This document shows positions 1 to 9,366 of a stretch of 64,000 bases of DNA, piece after piece. This stretch comes from Marinobacter sp. SS13-12. GTDB lineage: Bacteria > Pseudomonadota > Gammaproteobacteria > Pseudomonadales > Oleiphilaceae. Position numbers and translations under genes: made by a program. The stretch covers positions 310,001 to 374,000 of the forward strand of contig NZ_JASSUA010000002.1 of the NCBI RefSeq assembly GCF_030227115.1, written 5' to 3'. Every line of letters begins with the position of its first letter. Position 1 is the stretch's first letter. A model generated the notes under the pieces. That model had not been told where the DNA came from and searched no databases. It saw only the letters and a program-made list of their open reading frames with translations.

Positions 1-131
1 CGCTGCCTGACAGGGTGGCTATAGACAAGGCGGAGCTCCCGGGCCTGTGGTTGTGTTCCGGGGAGAGCTTGAGGCTGGCCTTTCTGTGCAGCACTATGAG
101 GTAAAAGCGACTAAGGAAGGCGATACGTATT
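1..131. other. Left edge, no confident gene
   Basis: One plus-strand frame is open from base 3 to a TAA ending at 104 and could be the last 33 codons of a gene entering from the left. I do not recognise it. The rest is the upstream region of the dehydratase gene, with a purine-rich AAGGAAGG before its ATG. Confidence 0.3.
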
Positions 132-1058
132 ATGAAACTTCACATTGAAACGCCGCTTATAGAATCCCGTGCTATGAGCACCATCACGGGGCGCTCAGTC
201 TGGATTAAGCTCGAGGCATTGCAGCCGCCGGGGTCCTTCAAAATACGGGGAATTGGCCACGCGTGTGAAACCTATCTGGCTCAGGGTGCTCGTAAGTTCG
301 TTTCGTCATCTGGAGGAAACGCTGGCTTGGCGGTCGCCTACGCGGGTCGCCGGCTGGGTGTTCCGGTGACGGTTGTCGTGCCGGAAACCACCACTGAAAG
401 AGCAAAAGAACTTCTGCAGTTGGAGCAAGCGGAGGTCATCGTGCACGGTGCCTCCTGGCAAGAAGCCAATGCCCTTGCACAATCGTTGGTGGGTGCATCG
501 GATGCGTTTCTCCACCCCTTTGATGATCCGCTGCTCTGGCAGGGCCACGCCACACTGATTGATGAAGTTTTCCGCTCCGGTCTTAAGCCCGACGCTGTTG
601 TACTTTCCGTTGGCGGAGGCGGTCTGCTTTCGGGGGTGATGGAGGGGCTTCATCGCAACGGATGGAGTGATATTCCTGTTTTCGCCGTGGAAACTACGGG
701 GGCAGCCTCCTTTCATGCAGCCGTAAGCGCCGGTCATACTGTCGAGTTGGAGCGGATAACAAGCATCGCCACTTCGCTTGGCGCCAAACGCGTTTGCGAG
801 AAGGCCTTCCAATGGTCAAAGGATCACCCGATCCACAGTGTCGTGGTATCAGACCAAAGCGCACTGTCTGCCTGCGAGCGTTTTCTTGCCGATCATCGCA
901 TACTCGTAGAGCCCGCCTGTGGTGCGAGTCTGGCAATGGCTTATGAGAATGCACCAGACCTCGAAAGTTTCAGCAATATCCTGGTCGTGGTATGTGGCGG
1001 AGCTACTTCCACGATTGATCAAATCAGGGAATGGGGGAGCAGCAAACACAGAAACTAG
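132..1058 (+). CDS. PLP-dependent serine/threonine dehydratase-like enzyme
   Basis: A 308-residue fold-type II pyridoxal-phosphate enzyme. Lys37 in the SFKIRG context is the expected Schiff-base lysine, SGGNAG at 60-65 is the substrate/carboxylate loop, and GGGG at 161-164 is the phosphate-binding glycine loop. The short length without an ACT domain resembles the L-serine dehydratase/catabolic threonine dehydratase class (SDH/CHA1 type) more than biosynthetic IlvA, which is about 500 residues. Expected reaction: deamination of serine or threonine to the 2-oxo acid plus ammonia. It stands alone, with the next gene convergent. A racemase or other fold-type II lyase cannot be excluded. The family call is firm and the substrate is inferred. 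Confidence 0.85.
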   Translation: MKLHIETPLIESRAMSTITGRSVWIKLEALQPPGSFKIRGIGHACETYLAQGARKFVSSSGGNAGLAVAYAGRRLGVPVTVVVPETTTERAKELLQLEQAEVIVHGASWQEANALAQSLVGASDAFLHPFDDPLLWQGHATLIDEVFRSGLKPDAVVLSVGGGGLLSGVMEGLHRNGWSDIPVFAVETTGAASFHAAVSAGHTVELERITSIATSLGAKRVCEKAFQWSKDHPIHSVVVSDQSALSACERFLADHRILVEPACGASLAMAYENAPDLESFSNILVVVCGGATSTIDQIREWGSSKHRN

Positions 1059-1129
1059 ATGCGATAACCCGACCGAATGGCCTGGCCCGCATTCACCGAG
1101 TCAGGTCGTTATCTGCCCCCGTGACTCGC

Positions 1130-1648
1130 TTACGGCCCACCCACAGCGGGCCGCTTGTCCTTGGGCAGAAAGCCATCCTCCGCGAGTTTCAAATGCAGTT
1201 CCTGAGGCTTGAGGTGCGCGAGATCCTTGTAGACCTCGGTCAGCGTCACCTGGTCGGTGGGCAGGGCGTTTAGCTCCGGTCTCAGAACTCCGAGCATCTG
1301 GCTTTCGGCGCAGAGTACCAGGTGGCTGACGTTTTTCTCGCGTATGACCTGCTTCAAGTCGGCCACGATATCTTTGGCGAACTTGCGGTTGACCTGATGT
1401 TCGCGTTTGTCGCGGTGTTCGTCGTAATTGTGGTGCGGTACTGCCGTGCCTTGACCTCCCTGGTGCTCACGTTGCGCCCCGCGGCTATCGCTCCAGATCT
1501 CACTCTCGCTCGCCGTGTGTTCCGGGTTGGAGAGAGTCTTATACTCCGTCAGGTATGGGGACCTTTCCAATTCCGGTGTATCAGAGGATTCCAGCGTGAA
1601 AATCCGCGCTTTCGCTAGCTCTGCTGCAACGACACAGTATTCAGCCAT
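1130..1648 (-). CDS. Host attachment family protein
   Basis: About 172 residues, matching the host-attachment protein family (PF10116 type; named from Agrobacterium plant attachment, biochemical role unclear). It has the family pattern of an N-terminal strand with ALAKARIF-like sequence (here ELAKARIF), a central Gln/His/Arg-rich low-complexity stretch, and a C-terminal half with HLVLCAESQMLGVLR and LPTDQV. A longer frame reaches 1753, but I chose the ATG at 1646-1648 because TGGAGG lies about 6 bases upstream and the family begins there. It is divergent from the TRAP operon and convergent with the dehydratase. Cytoplasmic, with no signal peptide. The name should not be read as proof of host interaction. 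Confidence 0.75.
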   Translation of the reverse strand: MAEYCVVAAELAKARIFTLESSDTPELERSPYLTEYKTLSNPEHTASESEIWSDSRGAQREHQGGQGTAVPHHNYDEHRDKREHQVNRKFAKDIVADLKQVIREKNVSHLVLCAESQMLGVLRPELNALPTDQVTLTEVYKDLAHLKPQELHLKLAEDGFLPKDKRPAVGGP

Positions 1649-1873
1649 GTTGGGCCTCCAAGTTTGTTCCCCCATAACTTTCCAGCCACTGTTGAACTGC
1701 TTTTCGGAAGCTGGCCCATAGGTCAGATGTTTGGTTGGGGGAAGATATTTCAAGGTGTTTCACCTCTGGCTCCGTTTATTGCCTTCCGAAAGGTCCATTC
1801 CTATACTCGCATAGCGGGGCGCTGCCTGATCGCCGCTGCGATCCGTCCAATTCCAATAAAAAAGGAAAACATC
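1649..1873. promoter_or_regulatory. Divergent intergenic region before the TRAP operon
   Basis: This 225-base gap separates the minus-strand attachment-family gene from dctP and must hold both promoters. I see no clear sigma-70 pair, only the AAGGAAA ribosome site just before the dctP ATG. Confidence 0.4.
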
Positions 1874-2884
1874 ATGTTGAAACGTTGCACATTTCTGGCT
1901 GCTGCTGCGGCTACGCTACTGTTCAGTGCTACCTCTCATGCCCAGTACAAGGATGAATACACCGTCTCCACCGTGCTCCCGTCTGCCTTCCCGTGGGGGC
2001 AGGCTGCCGACAAATGGGTGGAGTTGGTCAAAGAGCGCTCCGACGGGCGCATCAACATGAAGATCTACAGTAACTCCCAGTTGGTTTCCGGCGACCAGAC
2101 CAAGGAGTTTTCAGCCATGCGTTCCGGGCTGATCGATATGGCGGTCGGTTCCACCATCAACTGGTCGCCGCAGGTGCCTGAACTGAACCTGTTCTCCCTG
2201 CCGTTCCTGATGCCAGATTACGAAGCCATTGATGCGATCACCCAGGGCGAGGCCGGCGAAGCCGTCTTCGCGGCCATCAAGAAACGCGGTGTCACCCCGC
2301 TGGCCTGGGGCGAGAACGGCTTCCGCGAGCTCTCCAACTCCAAGCTGACCATCGAGGAGCCGGCTGATTTGGACGGCCTGAAGATCCGCGTTGTCGGCTC
2401 GCCGCTGTTCCAGGATACCTTCACGGCGCTGGGCGCCAACCCGACCCAGATGAGCTGGGCCGATGCCAAGCCGGCATTGACCACCGGTGCCGTTGATGGC
2501 CAGGAAAATCCGCTGTCAGTCTTCGATGTGGCGCGTATCGACCAGGTCGGTCAGAAGTACCTGACCCGCTGGCACTATATGGCGGACCCGCTGGTGTTCG
2601 CGGTCAGCAACAGCATCTGGGACCAGTTCAGTGCGGAAGATCAGGAATTGCTGAAACAGGCGGCGGTCGACGCCGGCCAGTGGGAGATCGAAAAATCCCG
2701 CAGCGAGATTGATGAGACCCTGGCCGCCATCAAGGACCGAGGCGTGGAAGTTACCGAGCTGACGGATGAACAACGCGAGGCTTTCGTAAAAGCCACCCAG
2801 TCCGTTTATGGAGAATGGACTCCGCGTATTGGCGAGGATCTGGTCAAGCAGGCACAGGAAGCGGTCGCCAACCGTAACCAGTAA
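1874..2884 (+). CDS. dctP: TRAP transporter solute-binding protein, DctP family
   Basis: 336 residues. A typical Sec signal peptide (positive LKR start, Ala/Leu core, cleavage near SHA-QYKD, about residue 23) leads into a DctP-type periplasmic binding protein. Family landmarks include LPFLMPDYEA and the helix-forming LKIRVVGSPLFQDTF section, where the conserved arginine (KIR) normally grips a carboxylate. It delivers an organic acid to the DctQ/DctM permease. Substrates vary widely in this family and cannot be read from sequence. The ATG at 1874 was chosen over upstream in-frame starts because the signal peptide begins there and AAGGAAA precedes it. First gene of a P-Q-M operon, followed by a terminator-like hairpin. 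Confidence 0.92.
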   Translation: MLKRCTFLAAAAATLLFSATSHAQYKDEYTVSTVLPSAFPWGQAADKWVELVKERSDGRINMKIYSNSQLVSGDQTKEFSAMRSGLIDMAVGSTINWSPQVPELNLFSLPFLMPDYEAIDAITQGEAGEAVFAAIKKRGVTPLAWGENGFRELSNSKLTIEEPADLDGLKIRVVGSPLFQDTFTALGANPTQMSWADAKPALTTGAVDGQENPLSVFDVARIDQVGQKYLTRWHYMADPLVFAVSNSIWDQFSAEDQELLKQAAVDAGQWEIEKSRSEIDETLAAIKDRGVEVTELTDEQREAFVKATQSVYGEWTPRIGEDLVKQAQEAVANRNQ

Positions 2885-2899
2885 CAGCGACCTGCCCAG

Positions 2900-2928
2900 G
2901 CGCCTGCCACCACCGGCGGGCGCTTTTT
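2900..2928 (+). terminator. Hairpin plus T-tract between dctP and dctQ (attenuator candidate)
   Basis: GCGCCTGCC at 2900-2908 pairs with GGCGGGCGC at 2915-2923 (nine pairs, one G-U) around a 6-base loop, followed directly by TTTTT. It has the form of an intrinsic terminator inside the operon. It probably gives partial termination or protects the dctP mRNA 3' end, so that binding protein exceeds permease. Confidence 0.6.
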
Positions 2929-2944
2929 CCGAACCGGAGTCTCC

Positions 2945-3439
2945 ATGCCGTCCCGTCCTCCCAAGTTCCGGCCCGATGCCTGGCTGGCCACCATCGCCCT
3001 GGTTGCGATCTGCCTGATCAGTCTGGGTAATGTGATCGTTCGCTACGCGACGGATGCGTCGTTTGCCTTTACCGAAGAGTTCTCGGTGTTCTTTCTGGTG
3101 ATACTCACTTTTGCGGGTGCCGCTGTGGCCGCGCGCCACAACCAGCACATTCGCATCGAACTGATCGAGCACTACCTGCCAGCTTGGGCCCGAAGGATGG
3201 TATTTGTGCTGCAATGGCTGGGCGGCGTTACGGTCCTGGGCATCATGACCTGGTACGGCAGCACCTTTGCCCTGCAGGAATACCAGTGGGAATCGCTGTC
3301 TCCGGGGCTGGGGCTGCCCAACTGGATCTATGTGATCTGGCTGCCGCTGTTGTCCGTTGCCATCATCATTCGCATGACTCAGAACCTCATCGACCGCCTG
3401 CGTGGCAAGGAAGATCCGGAGGTGATCCATGAGTCCTGA
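2945..3439 (+). CDS. dctQ: TRAP transporter small permease, DctQ family
   Basis: 164 residues with four hydrophobic segments, starting near residues 15-35 (AWLATIALVAICLISLGNVI). This is the size and topology of DctQ, the small membrane subunit that pairs with DctM. A typical element is the short charged loop with the RHNQHIRIEL section between the second and third helices. GGAGTCTCC lies just before the ATG. The 3' end overlaps dctM by 11 bases, so the two permease genes are translationally coupled. Confidence 0.9.
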   Translation: MPSRPPKFRPDAWLATIALVAICLISLGNVIVRYATDASFAFTEEFSVFFLVILTFAGAAVAARHNQHIRIELIEHYLPAWARRMVFVLQWLGGVTVLGIMTWYGSTFALQEYQWESLSPGLGLPNWIYVIWLPLLSVAIIIRMTQNLIDRLRGKEDPEVIHES

Positions 3440-4733
3440 TCTGCTGATGATTGGCAGCTTCCTGCTGGCACTGATGCTGGGGATGCCGGTGGCGATTGCC
3501 CTCGGTCTGGGCGGGGTGGTGGGTATCGTGGCGGGGCTGCCACCAACCATGCTGGGCACCTTCGGCACCAACACCTACAACAGTGTGGCCAAGTACCCGC
3601 TGATTGCGATTCCCCTGTTTATCCTCACTGGTCTGATTTTCGAGCGCGCGGGTGTCGCCGCCAGCCTGGTGCGCTTTGCCCAGGCGATTATCGGCCCCCG
3701 GCACGGCGGACTGACCGTGGTCGCGGTGCTGGTGTGCCTGATCATGGGGGGCATGAGCGGTTCCGGGCCTGCCGATGCGGCCGCTGTCGCGATGGTGATG
3801 CTGCCGAGCATGCGCAAAGCCGGCTACCCCCAGCCGTTTTCGGCGTCACTCATTGCCGCCTCGTCGTCCACAGCGATCCTGATTCCGCCCTCCATTGCGC
3901 TGATTCTCTATTCCATCGTGGTGCCCGGCGTAGATCTTCGGGCATTGTTTGCCGCAGGGATATTTCCGGGCATTCTGGCGGGCGTGTCCCTGCTGGCGCC
4001 GGCTTTGTATTTTGCCAAAAAATACCGTTGGGAAGACCCGAAAGCGGTCGAGCGTCCGCCATTCTGGCCCAGTTTCAAGGCAGCCCTGCCAGCCCTGTTT
4101 GCGCCGGTGATCATTCTCGGCGGGCTGCGCTCGGGCCTCTTCACTCCGACCGAAGCTGCAGTAGTTGCAGTCGCCTACGGGGTGCTCGTCGGTTGTGTGC
4201 TCTATCGCAATCTCAGCATCCGCAATCTCTGGAGCCTGATGACGGAAGCCGCCGTTACCTCTGGCGTCGTCATGTTCATCATCGCGCTAGCGGGTATCTT
4301 CGCCTGGGCGGGCACCACGCTCGGGACTTTCCAGCACCTGGCCGATGCTTTGCTATCACTCTCCGAAAATGGCTGGGTGCTGCTGGGGCTGGTGATGGTG
4401 CTGGTACTGATCGCCGGCATGCTTTTGGATGCGATCTCCATCTACCTGATCCTGATTCCGATTGTGTTGCCGCTGATGAATCATTTTGGCTGGAACCCGA
4501 TCTGGTTCGGCATCCTGCTGGCGATGAACATCGCCATCGGCCAGTTCACGCCGCCGGTGGCCGTTAACCTGATGGTCACCACCCGGATTGCCAACATCCG
4601 CCTGGAGCACACCATAGGCTGGGCGATGGTCTTTGTCGCCGCCATGGCGGTCAGCCTGGTGTTGGTGATGCTGGTGCCGGGCATCGCCCTGTGGTTACCG
4701 GACAAGCTTGGTTATGTGGTGGGGCCGTGGTAG
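3429..4733 (+). CDS. dctM: TRAP transporter large permease, DctM family
   Basis: 434 residues with about twelve membrane helices. Conserved DctM blocks are present: LGMPVAIALGLGG near the start, GGMSGSGPADAAAVAMVMLPSM around residues 100-120, and SSSTAILIPPSIALILYSIV around 140-160. It carries out Na+-coupled uptake of the solute delivered by DctP. It overlaps dctQ by 11 bases. Just after the stop, GTAGCG and CGCTAC (4730-4735, 4744-4749) form a small inverted repeat without a T-tract, so termination there is uncertain. Confidence 0.93.
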   Translation: MSPDLLMIGSFLLALMLGMPVAIALGLGGVVGIVAGLPPTMLGTFGTNTYNSVAKYPLIAIPLFILTGLIFERAGVAASLVRFAQAIIGPRHGGLTVVAVLVCLIMGGMSGSGPADAAAVAMVMLPSMRKAGYPQPFSASLIAASSSTAILIPPSIALILYSIVVPGVDLRALFAAGIFPGILAGVSLLAPALYFAKKYRWEDPKAVERPPFWPSFKAALPALFAPVIILGGLRSGLFTPTEAAVVAVAYGVLVGCVLYRNLSIRNLWSLMTEAAVTSGVVMFIIALAGIFAWAGTTLGTFQHLADALLSLSENGWVLLGLVMVLVLIAGMLLDAISIYLILIPIVLPLMNHFGWNPIWFGILLAMNIAIGQFTPPVAVNLMVTTRIANIRLEHTIGWAMVFVAAMAVSLVLVMLVPGIALWLPDKLGYVVGPW

Positions 4734-4854
4734 CGGGGTAGAACGCTACTGGTGATAGTGAGAATCTAATTTCGTTGTTATTTTCAACAATTTTTTCCTA
4801 TTTAAGATATGATGAAAGAAGGCGAGCAAGCCTAACTTTAACCCGGAGAACATC

Positions 4855-5016
4855 ATGAGCAAGAAACCCATAAAAGATACAGTCACTACCGCCTCTATTG
4901 AGGAGCAAACTGCTGAATTTTTGAAGTCTGGCGGGGCTGTTGAATATGTCGTCAAGGGTAAAAGCGGACACATCGCCACGGCAGGTTCGAAGCAGATTAA
5001 CCTGAAAGGTAGCTGA
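4855..5016 (+). CDS. Small SutA-like protein (53 aa)
   Basis: A 53-codon frame that begins ATG AGC AAG AAA, with CCGGAG about 5 bases upstream, and ends at TGA 5014-5016. The section AEFLKSGGAVEYV (residues 20-32) resembles the RNA-polymerase-binding segment of Pseudomonas SutA (FLxxGGxVxxI). The acidic N-terminal tail of SutA is missing. The upstream 100 bases are much more AT-rich than the surroundings and could hold a promoter (TATGAT at 4808-4813). The coding call is reasonable because of the good ribosome site and clean frame. The SutA relation is a visual match only. Confidence 0.6.
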   Translation: MSKKPIKDTVTTASIEEQTAEFLKSGGAVEYVVKGKSGHIATAGSKQINLKGS

Positions 5017-5061
5017 TGGGTTCGATGCCTGGCATCAATCGATCAGAGATCGGAGGACGCT

Positions 5062-5190
5062 ATGGCTGTCGGTGAAAGCGTGCCCGAGGCGATCCTTCCC
5101 TGGATGCCAGTTTATGCTGTGTGGGCTTGTCCACCCCGGCACCGCCCGGGTCCACGAAGCTCTCGGGAACCTGCTGGTAATCATGAATAA
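5062..5190 (+). CDS. Possible 42-codon small ORF or gene remnant
   Basis: ATG at 5062 is preceded by CGGAGG at good spacing and opens 42 codons to TAA at 5190. The first residues (MAVGESVPEAILPWM) recall the start of peroxiredoxin-type proteins, but nothing after residue 16 continues that fold. It may be a decayed gene start with an intact ribosome site, or a chance frame. No function is proposed. Confidence 0.25.
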   Translation: MAVGESVPEAILPWMPVYAVWACPPRHRPGPRSSREPAGNHE

Positions 5191-5210
5191 AAATGAAAGC
5201 AATAAAGGTG

Positions 5211-5651
5211 TTATTCGCTCACAACGGTAACCGGCCCGTTAGCGTGCCTGACGACCTTTTCACTGATACTGCCCAGAGTAAGGCTCCGCACTGTCGAATG
5301 GCCGCGTCTTCCCAACACCAGGTGAGTGCCCGGATTGGCTTGCAGGTATTCGATGATTTCGTGGGCTGGCTCACCTTTGAGGAGAACCTCATCAGTCGGT
5401 TCGGCTATCCCGCTCACGGCCTCTTTTACGGCATCGAACACTTTGCGCCCGTAATCCTTTGCCTCTTCCTCAAGTTCAGTGGGCCATACGCCGCTGATAA
5501 CCAGTCGCTCTACCTTTGAGCCCGGAAACACGGTTAGCAGCTTGAGTGACTGGCCGGTGGCTTTGGCCAGATTGGCCGCCATTTTTGCAGCGTGTAACGA
5601 CTGATCTGAACCGTCACAAGCAACGACAATGCTTGAAGTATCGTTGGCCAT
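5211..5651 (-). CDS. Universal stress protein, UspA family
   Basis: 146 residues, a single Usp domain. The N-terminal IVVACDGSDQSLHAA strand-loop-helix and the C-terminal GRRGHSTVRSLTLGSIS section (about 115-132) give the G-x2-G-x9-GS nucleotide-binding pattern of the ATP-binding subclass, here slightly varied. The role is cytoplasmic stress survival. Its start at 5651 has a GAGAG-type purine stretch just upstream. It reads in the same direction as the exporter genes but is separated from them by 102 bases and is probably an independent unit. Confidence 0.9.
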   Translation of the reverse strand: MANDTSSIVVACDGSDQSLHAAKMAANLAKATGQSLKLLTVFPGSKVERLVISGVWPTELEEEAKDYGRKVFDAVKEAVSGIAEPTDEVLLKGEPAHEIIEYLQANPGTHLVLGRRGHSTVRSLTLGSISEKVVRHANGPVTVVSE

Positions 5652-5753
5652 GGTTCGCTCTCCCTTCCTGTTGGATGTTCTGTCAACGTAACATTGATAC
5701 GGTCACAGTATGGTTGACTCAGGTCATATCGGCGAACTGCTTGTGAATCGCTA

Positions 5754-6962
5754 TTACCTGATCCGAACCTGGTCGCCATCACTGAGCTCCCGGCCGGGAT
5801 GACGGACTACCTGGTCGCCTTCATTCAGCCCGCTCTCTATGGCTGTCACCAGACCGTTGCTTCTGCCCGTTTTCACCGTTTGTATTACCGCATGCTCGTC
5901 CCTGATCAGAAAGACGGCAGGCTGGCCGCCGTGTTGAAAAACGGCGGAGGCCGGTGCCTGAAGCACATCCGTTGACTGCCAGAGGATGAATTCGGCGTCT
6001 ACACGGTAACCGTCTCCCAGCATTTTCCAGCGTTCGCGGGGGGTGACCATGTCTGCTATCACCCTGACGCGCTGCTCCTCTACGCCGAGGGCCGAAACGT
6101 CTGCAAACCCGACGGGCTCCACTCGACGAACCACGGCGTCAAGCAGGGTTCCACCCCAGCCGCTGAGCCGGGCCTGAACGCCGGGTTCCAGCTTGACCGC
6201 ATCGAAACTGAGTACATCCACCACCACCTCCAGAGCACCCGGGTCGCCAAGCTCGAGTACGGCCTCGCCAGCCTGGATAACGCCTTCGCTTTTGCGCAGC
6301 AGGCTCAGAACGCTGCCGTTGACGGGCGACCGTATTGCCAGCCGTTCTGCCGGTTGTTCGCCCTCAGACCGAGCTGCGGAAACCTCCAGCCGGGTTCTGG
6401 CCGCGGCCAGTTCATGGGCGGCGACTTCCTCATCAAAGCGGGCGGATCGAAGAATGGCCTGGGTGCGGGCGGCGGCAGACTGGGCTTGTTGCAGGCGCTC
6501 ACGGGATACAAAATCGGAGCGGTCAAGGGACAGCAGTCGCTGGTATTCCGCCTCTGCCAGTTCGGCATCTGCCGCTGCAGCCCGGGTTTTCTGGCGGACG
6601 GAGTTCAGTGCCGAGCGTGCGGCCTCCACTTTTGCTTCTGCTTCCGCCCGGCTGCGGGCATCGAGCACACTGGCTGGCATCGGGTCCACCTCGGTCAGCA
6701 GCTCACCGGGAATGACCTGGTCGCCCACGTCCAGCTCCACCCGGTGCAGGTATCCGGTCACCGGCGAAGAGACCACATAGCGGTCTTTTACCCGGGTTTT
6801 GCCTTCCTCCAGTATGGTGACTTCCATGGCCCCCCGTTGCACTGGTGCCAGGTCTACCCAGACAGGCTCCGGACGAAGGATAAAGGCCACCACAACAATG
6901 GCCAGAATGCCAAGGATGAACCAGAACAGCCACTTACCCGCCAAATGCTTACCTTCTGACAT
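5754..6962 (-). CDS. HlyD-family periplasmic adaptor subunit
   Basis: 402 residues. One membrane anchor (about 11-29) is followed by a biotinyl-lipoyl/hairpin region, an Ala/Arg/Glu-rich coiled coil (about 95-205), a second lipoyl half (PVNGSVLSLL) and beta-barrel domains, the standard order for a membrane fusion protein. It would link the FtsX-type permease to an outer-membrane channel. It is downstream of the permease with a 21-base gap, so ATPase-permease-adaptor form one minus-strand operon. No TolC-like gene is present in the window, so the outer-membrane partner must be elsewhere. The cargo is unknown. Confidence 0.88.
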   Translation of the reverse strand: MSEGKHLAGKWLFWFILGILAIVVVAFILRPEPVWVDLAPVQRGAMEVTILEEGKTRVKDRYVVSSPVTGYLHRVELDVGDQVIPGELLTEVDPMPASVLDARSRAEAEAKVEAARSALNSVRQKTRAAAADAELAEAEYQRLLSLDRSDFVSRERLQQAQSAAARTQAILRSARFDEEVAAHELAAARTRLEVSAARSEGEQPAERLAIRSPVNGSVLSLLRKSEGVIQAGEAVLELGDPGALEVVVDVLSFDAVKLEPGVQARLSGWGGTLLDAVVRRVEPVGFADVSALGVEEQRVRVIADMVTPRERWKMLGDGYRVDAEFILWQSTDVLQAPASAVFQHGGQPAVFLIRDEHAVIQTVKTGRSNGLVTAIESGLNEGDQVVRHPGRELSDGDQVRIR

Positions 6963-6983
6963 TAATGATATTCCTGTATCTGG

Positions 6984-9362
6984 TTATTCCCGGGTTTTCA
7001 GGACAGCCACGAGGTCGAGTTTACGCAATCGCCACCAGGTAATGAATCCGGATGCCAGGGCAGAGACGATGACCACATTGGCCGCCAGTGCCAGTGTTCT
7101 GCCGGTGATAATCAAGGGTACCCGGTACAGCTCGGTTTGCATCATGGTTACTACCAGGCTTGCCAGCCCATGGCCAATGGCCCATCCCAGGGGGATGCCC
7201 AGTATCAGCAGGATGGCCAGTTCACCCAGAAGAATATGGGCCACTTCGTTGTGGCTGTAGCCCAATACTCTCAGGCTTGCCAGATCCCGTCCACGCTCCG
7301 CCAGCGAGATGCGCACGGTGTTGTAGATCACTCCGAAAGCGATAATGCCGCCCAGAAAGCTTATGACGAGAGTATAGGTGAGGAAGGTTTTTGCCAGTGT
7401 TTCAAAGAAACTGTCCAGCATTGCCTGGCGGACGTTGATGGCCATCACCCGAGGGGTGTCCCGCAGGTCCCGATAAACGGTTTCCGCCTGTTCCGGATCC
7501 AGGTTCATCAGCACCTGGTTGATGACGGTCCCTTCCTGAAGTGTCCGGTTCATTGCGGCCAGATTCATATAGGCACCCACGCCCAGAAACTCGCTGGTTA
7601 CTCCGGCAACCTGCAGGTTCAGCACTGGGCGATGACCATCCAGCACCCGGACCTGAACAGAGTCGCCGGCGGCAAGCCCCAACTGTGCGGCCAGGAAGTC
7701 CGTCAGCAGAAGCCCCGCTGGAGGTATCGGCACTTTGTTAAGGTGTTCGTCTACAATGAACTGTAAGCGGGCATCATCCGGAATACCGGTCAGGGCCGTG
7801 CGCCATCGCCGGTGGCTATTGGCCAGCTCTATCGCCACGACACGCCGGCCTTCGGTGTACCGCACGCCGGGCTGCCGCACCATTCCGTACATGGCAGACT
7901 GATTAACGGGATCGGTCAGGCTAATGGTCAGGTCCTGTTGCTGAACCCGGGCAAACTGGGTGTGTACCATCAGTGAAACAGAGCTGAACTGGAAGTTGCC
8001 CACCATCACAACGGCTGTCGCCATCGCTATGCCTGTTACCGACAGCGCAGCCCGGGCCGGGCGCCGTGCCAGTTGCCTGACAATCATGCGGGATGGCTGG
8101 CTGAAGCGTATCCAGGACAACATGCGCTCAGTGAAAGTGACCCGATAGCTGGCAGGGGCTTCCGGTCGCATGGCCTCAGCCGGGGGCAGGGAAGCGGCAC
8201 TGCGAATGGCGCGCCAGCCCCCGATCCAGGCGACAACAATGGTCAGCAAACCCAACAGCATTACCCAAAAGGGGCTGACGTGGAACAGCAGTTCCGGAAA
8301 CCGGTAGAACTCCATATAGAGTTCGCCCAGCGCCCGGCCCAGCCACATGCCGGTCCCCGTGCCGATTATCAGGCCAACCAGGGCAATGGCGAGCACCAAC
8401 TGGCTGTAGTGCCAGCCAATCTGCCAGTTGCTGTAACCAAAGGCCTTCAATACTGCAATGATGTCCCGCTGGGTACTGATCAGCCGGGTGATCACAACAT
8501 TGAGCAGAAACATGGCGACCGCCATAAAGATGGTGGGGAATACCACTGCCATGGTTTTCAGCTGGTTCAGTTCGTCACTCAGGAAACGGTGGGAAAACTG
8601 GTCCTCCCGGGCATAGGCACCGGTGCTACCGTATGGCGCCAGCAACCGGTCCAGTAATGTGATAACGCCGGCCACCGGAAACGCCGGGTCCACCTGCAAC
8701 ACCAGGCTGTTGAAGGCGCCGCGCATATCCATTGCCGACGCGAGCGCTTCCCGGGCCATCCAGAGCACTCCGTAGCGTTCGTAGTCGGGTAACATCCCGC
8801 CCGGAGGGATGACATAAATAAATTCCGGAGATTCAACGATACCGACAACGGTGAGGCTTTGTCGCCGGCCGTTGATGATGGCGCCCAGCCGGGCCCCAAG
8901 CTGCAGATCGTGGGCGTCGGCAAAGCTGCCGATTACTGCCACTTCATCGCTGCGTGCAACGTGTGGCAAACGCCCCTGGCGCAGGTAGACCCGGTTGACC
9001 TCCGGTTGCCCTTCGGGTGGCAATGAGACAAGGCGGGCGGAGGCAGGGTCACTGAAGCCAGGCACCTCGAGCTTTGCAACGCCTTCGACCCGTCCGCTTA
9101 CGCGAGTAACACCGGGAATGTCCGCTACCCGTTGCAGAACGAAGCGCGGCGCACGTTTTAACGTGGCGAACACATCAGCAAACTGGTGTGCCTGATAATA
9201 CTGATCACGGGTAACGGTGAGCGAGGAATAGTTCACCAGTGACAGCAGACACACGGCAATGCCGCCGGCGATCACCAGGGCGATGGCCAGTGTCTGGCCC
9301 CGGATCTGCCATAGCTCGCGGCGTAGTTTGGTATGCAAGGCACTGGTGCGAAAGTGTGGCAT
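6984..9362 (-). CDS. ABC transporter permease with two FtsX domains
   Basis: 792 residues. One helix near the N-terminus (about 23-45), then a large periplasmic domain, a cluster of three helices (about 265-390), a second start-type helix (about 435-460), another periplasmic domain and a last trio of helices to the C-terminus. This duplicated FtsX/MacB-type layout (DUF214-like) fits a full-length permease that acts by transmembrane mechanical coupling rather than moving substrate through a channel. It is separated by 4 bases from the ATPase gene. Likely roles are export of lipid, peptide or small molecules with the HlyD adaptor. Substrate unknown. Confidence 0.88.
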   Translation of the reverse strand: MPHFRTSALHTKLRRELWQIRGQTLAIALVIAGGIAVCLLSLVNYSSLTVTRDQYYQAHQFADVFATLKRAPRFVLQRVADIPGVTRVSGRVEGVAKLEVPGFSDPASARLVSLPPEGQPEVNRVYLRQGRLPHVARSDEVAVIGSFADAHDLQLGARLGAIINGRRQSLTVVGIVESPEFIYVIPPGGMLPDYERYGVLWMAREALASAMDMRGAFNSLVLQVDPAFPVAGVITLLDRLLAPYGSTGAYAREDQFSHRFLSDELNQLKTMAVVFPTIFMAVAMFLLNVVITRLISTQRDIIAVLKAFGYSNWQIGWHYSQLVLAIALVGLIIGTGTGMWLGRALGELYMEFYRFPELLFHVSPFWVMLLGLLTIVVAWIGGWRAIRSAASLPPAEAMRPEAPASYRVTFTERMLSWIRFSQPSRMIVRQLARRPARAALSVTGIAMATAVVMVGNFQFSSVSLMVHTQFARVQQQDLTISLTDPVNQSAMYGMVRQPGVRYTEGRRVVAIELANSHRRWRTALTGIPDDARLQFIVDEHLNKVPIPPAGLLLTDFLAAQLGLAAGDSVQVRVLDGHRPVLNLQVAGVTSEFLGVGAYMNLAAMNRTLQEGTVINQVLMNLDPEQAETVYRDLRDTPRVMAINVRQAMLDSFFETLAKTFLTYTLVISFLGGIIAFGVIYNTVRISLAERGRDLASLRVLGYSHNEVAHILLGELAILLILGIPLGWAIGHGLASLVVTMMQTELYRVPLIITGRTLALAANVVIVSALASGFITWWRLRKLDLVAVLKTRE

Positions 9363-9366
9363 GGCG

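Noticed and set aside
2516..3574. 352-codon minus-strand frame across dctP-dctQ-dctM
   Set aside because: Low-complexity His/Gln/Arg-rich translation opposite three conserved TRAP genes, and it crosses the intergenic hairpin.
4741..4854. AT-rich stretch as a horizontal-transfer boundary
   Set aside because: Only about 110 bases, with no direct repeats, tRNA or integrase nearby. It is better read as a promoter region.
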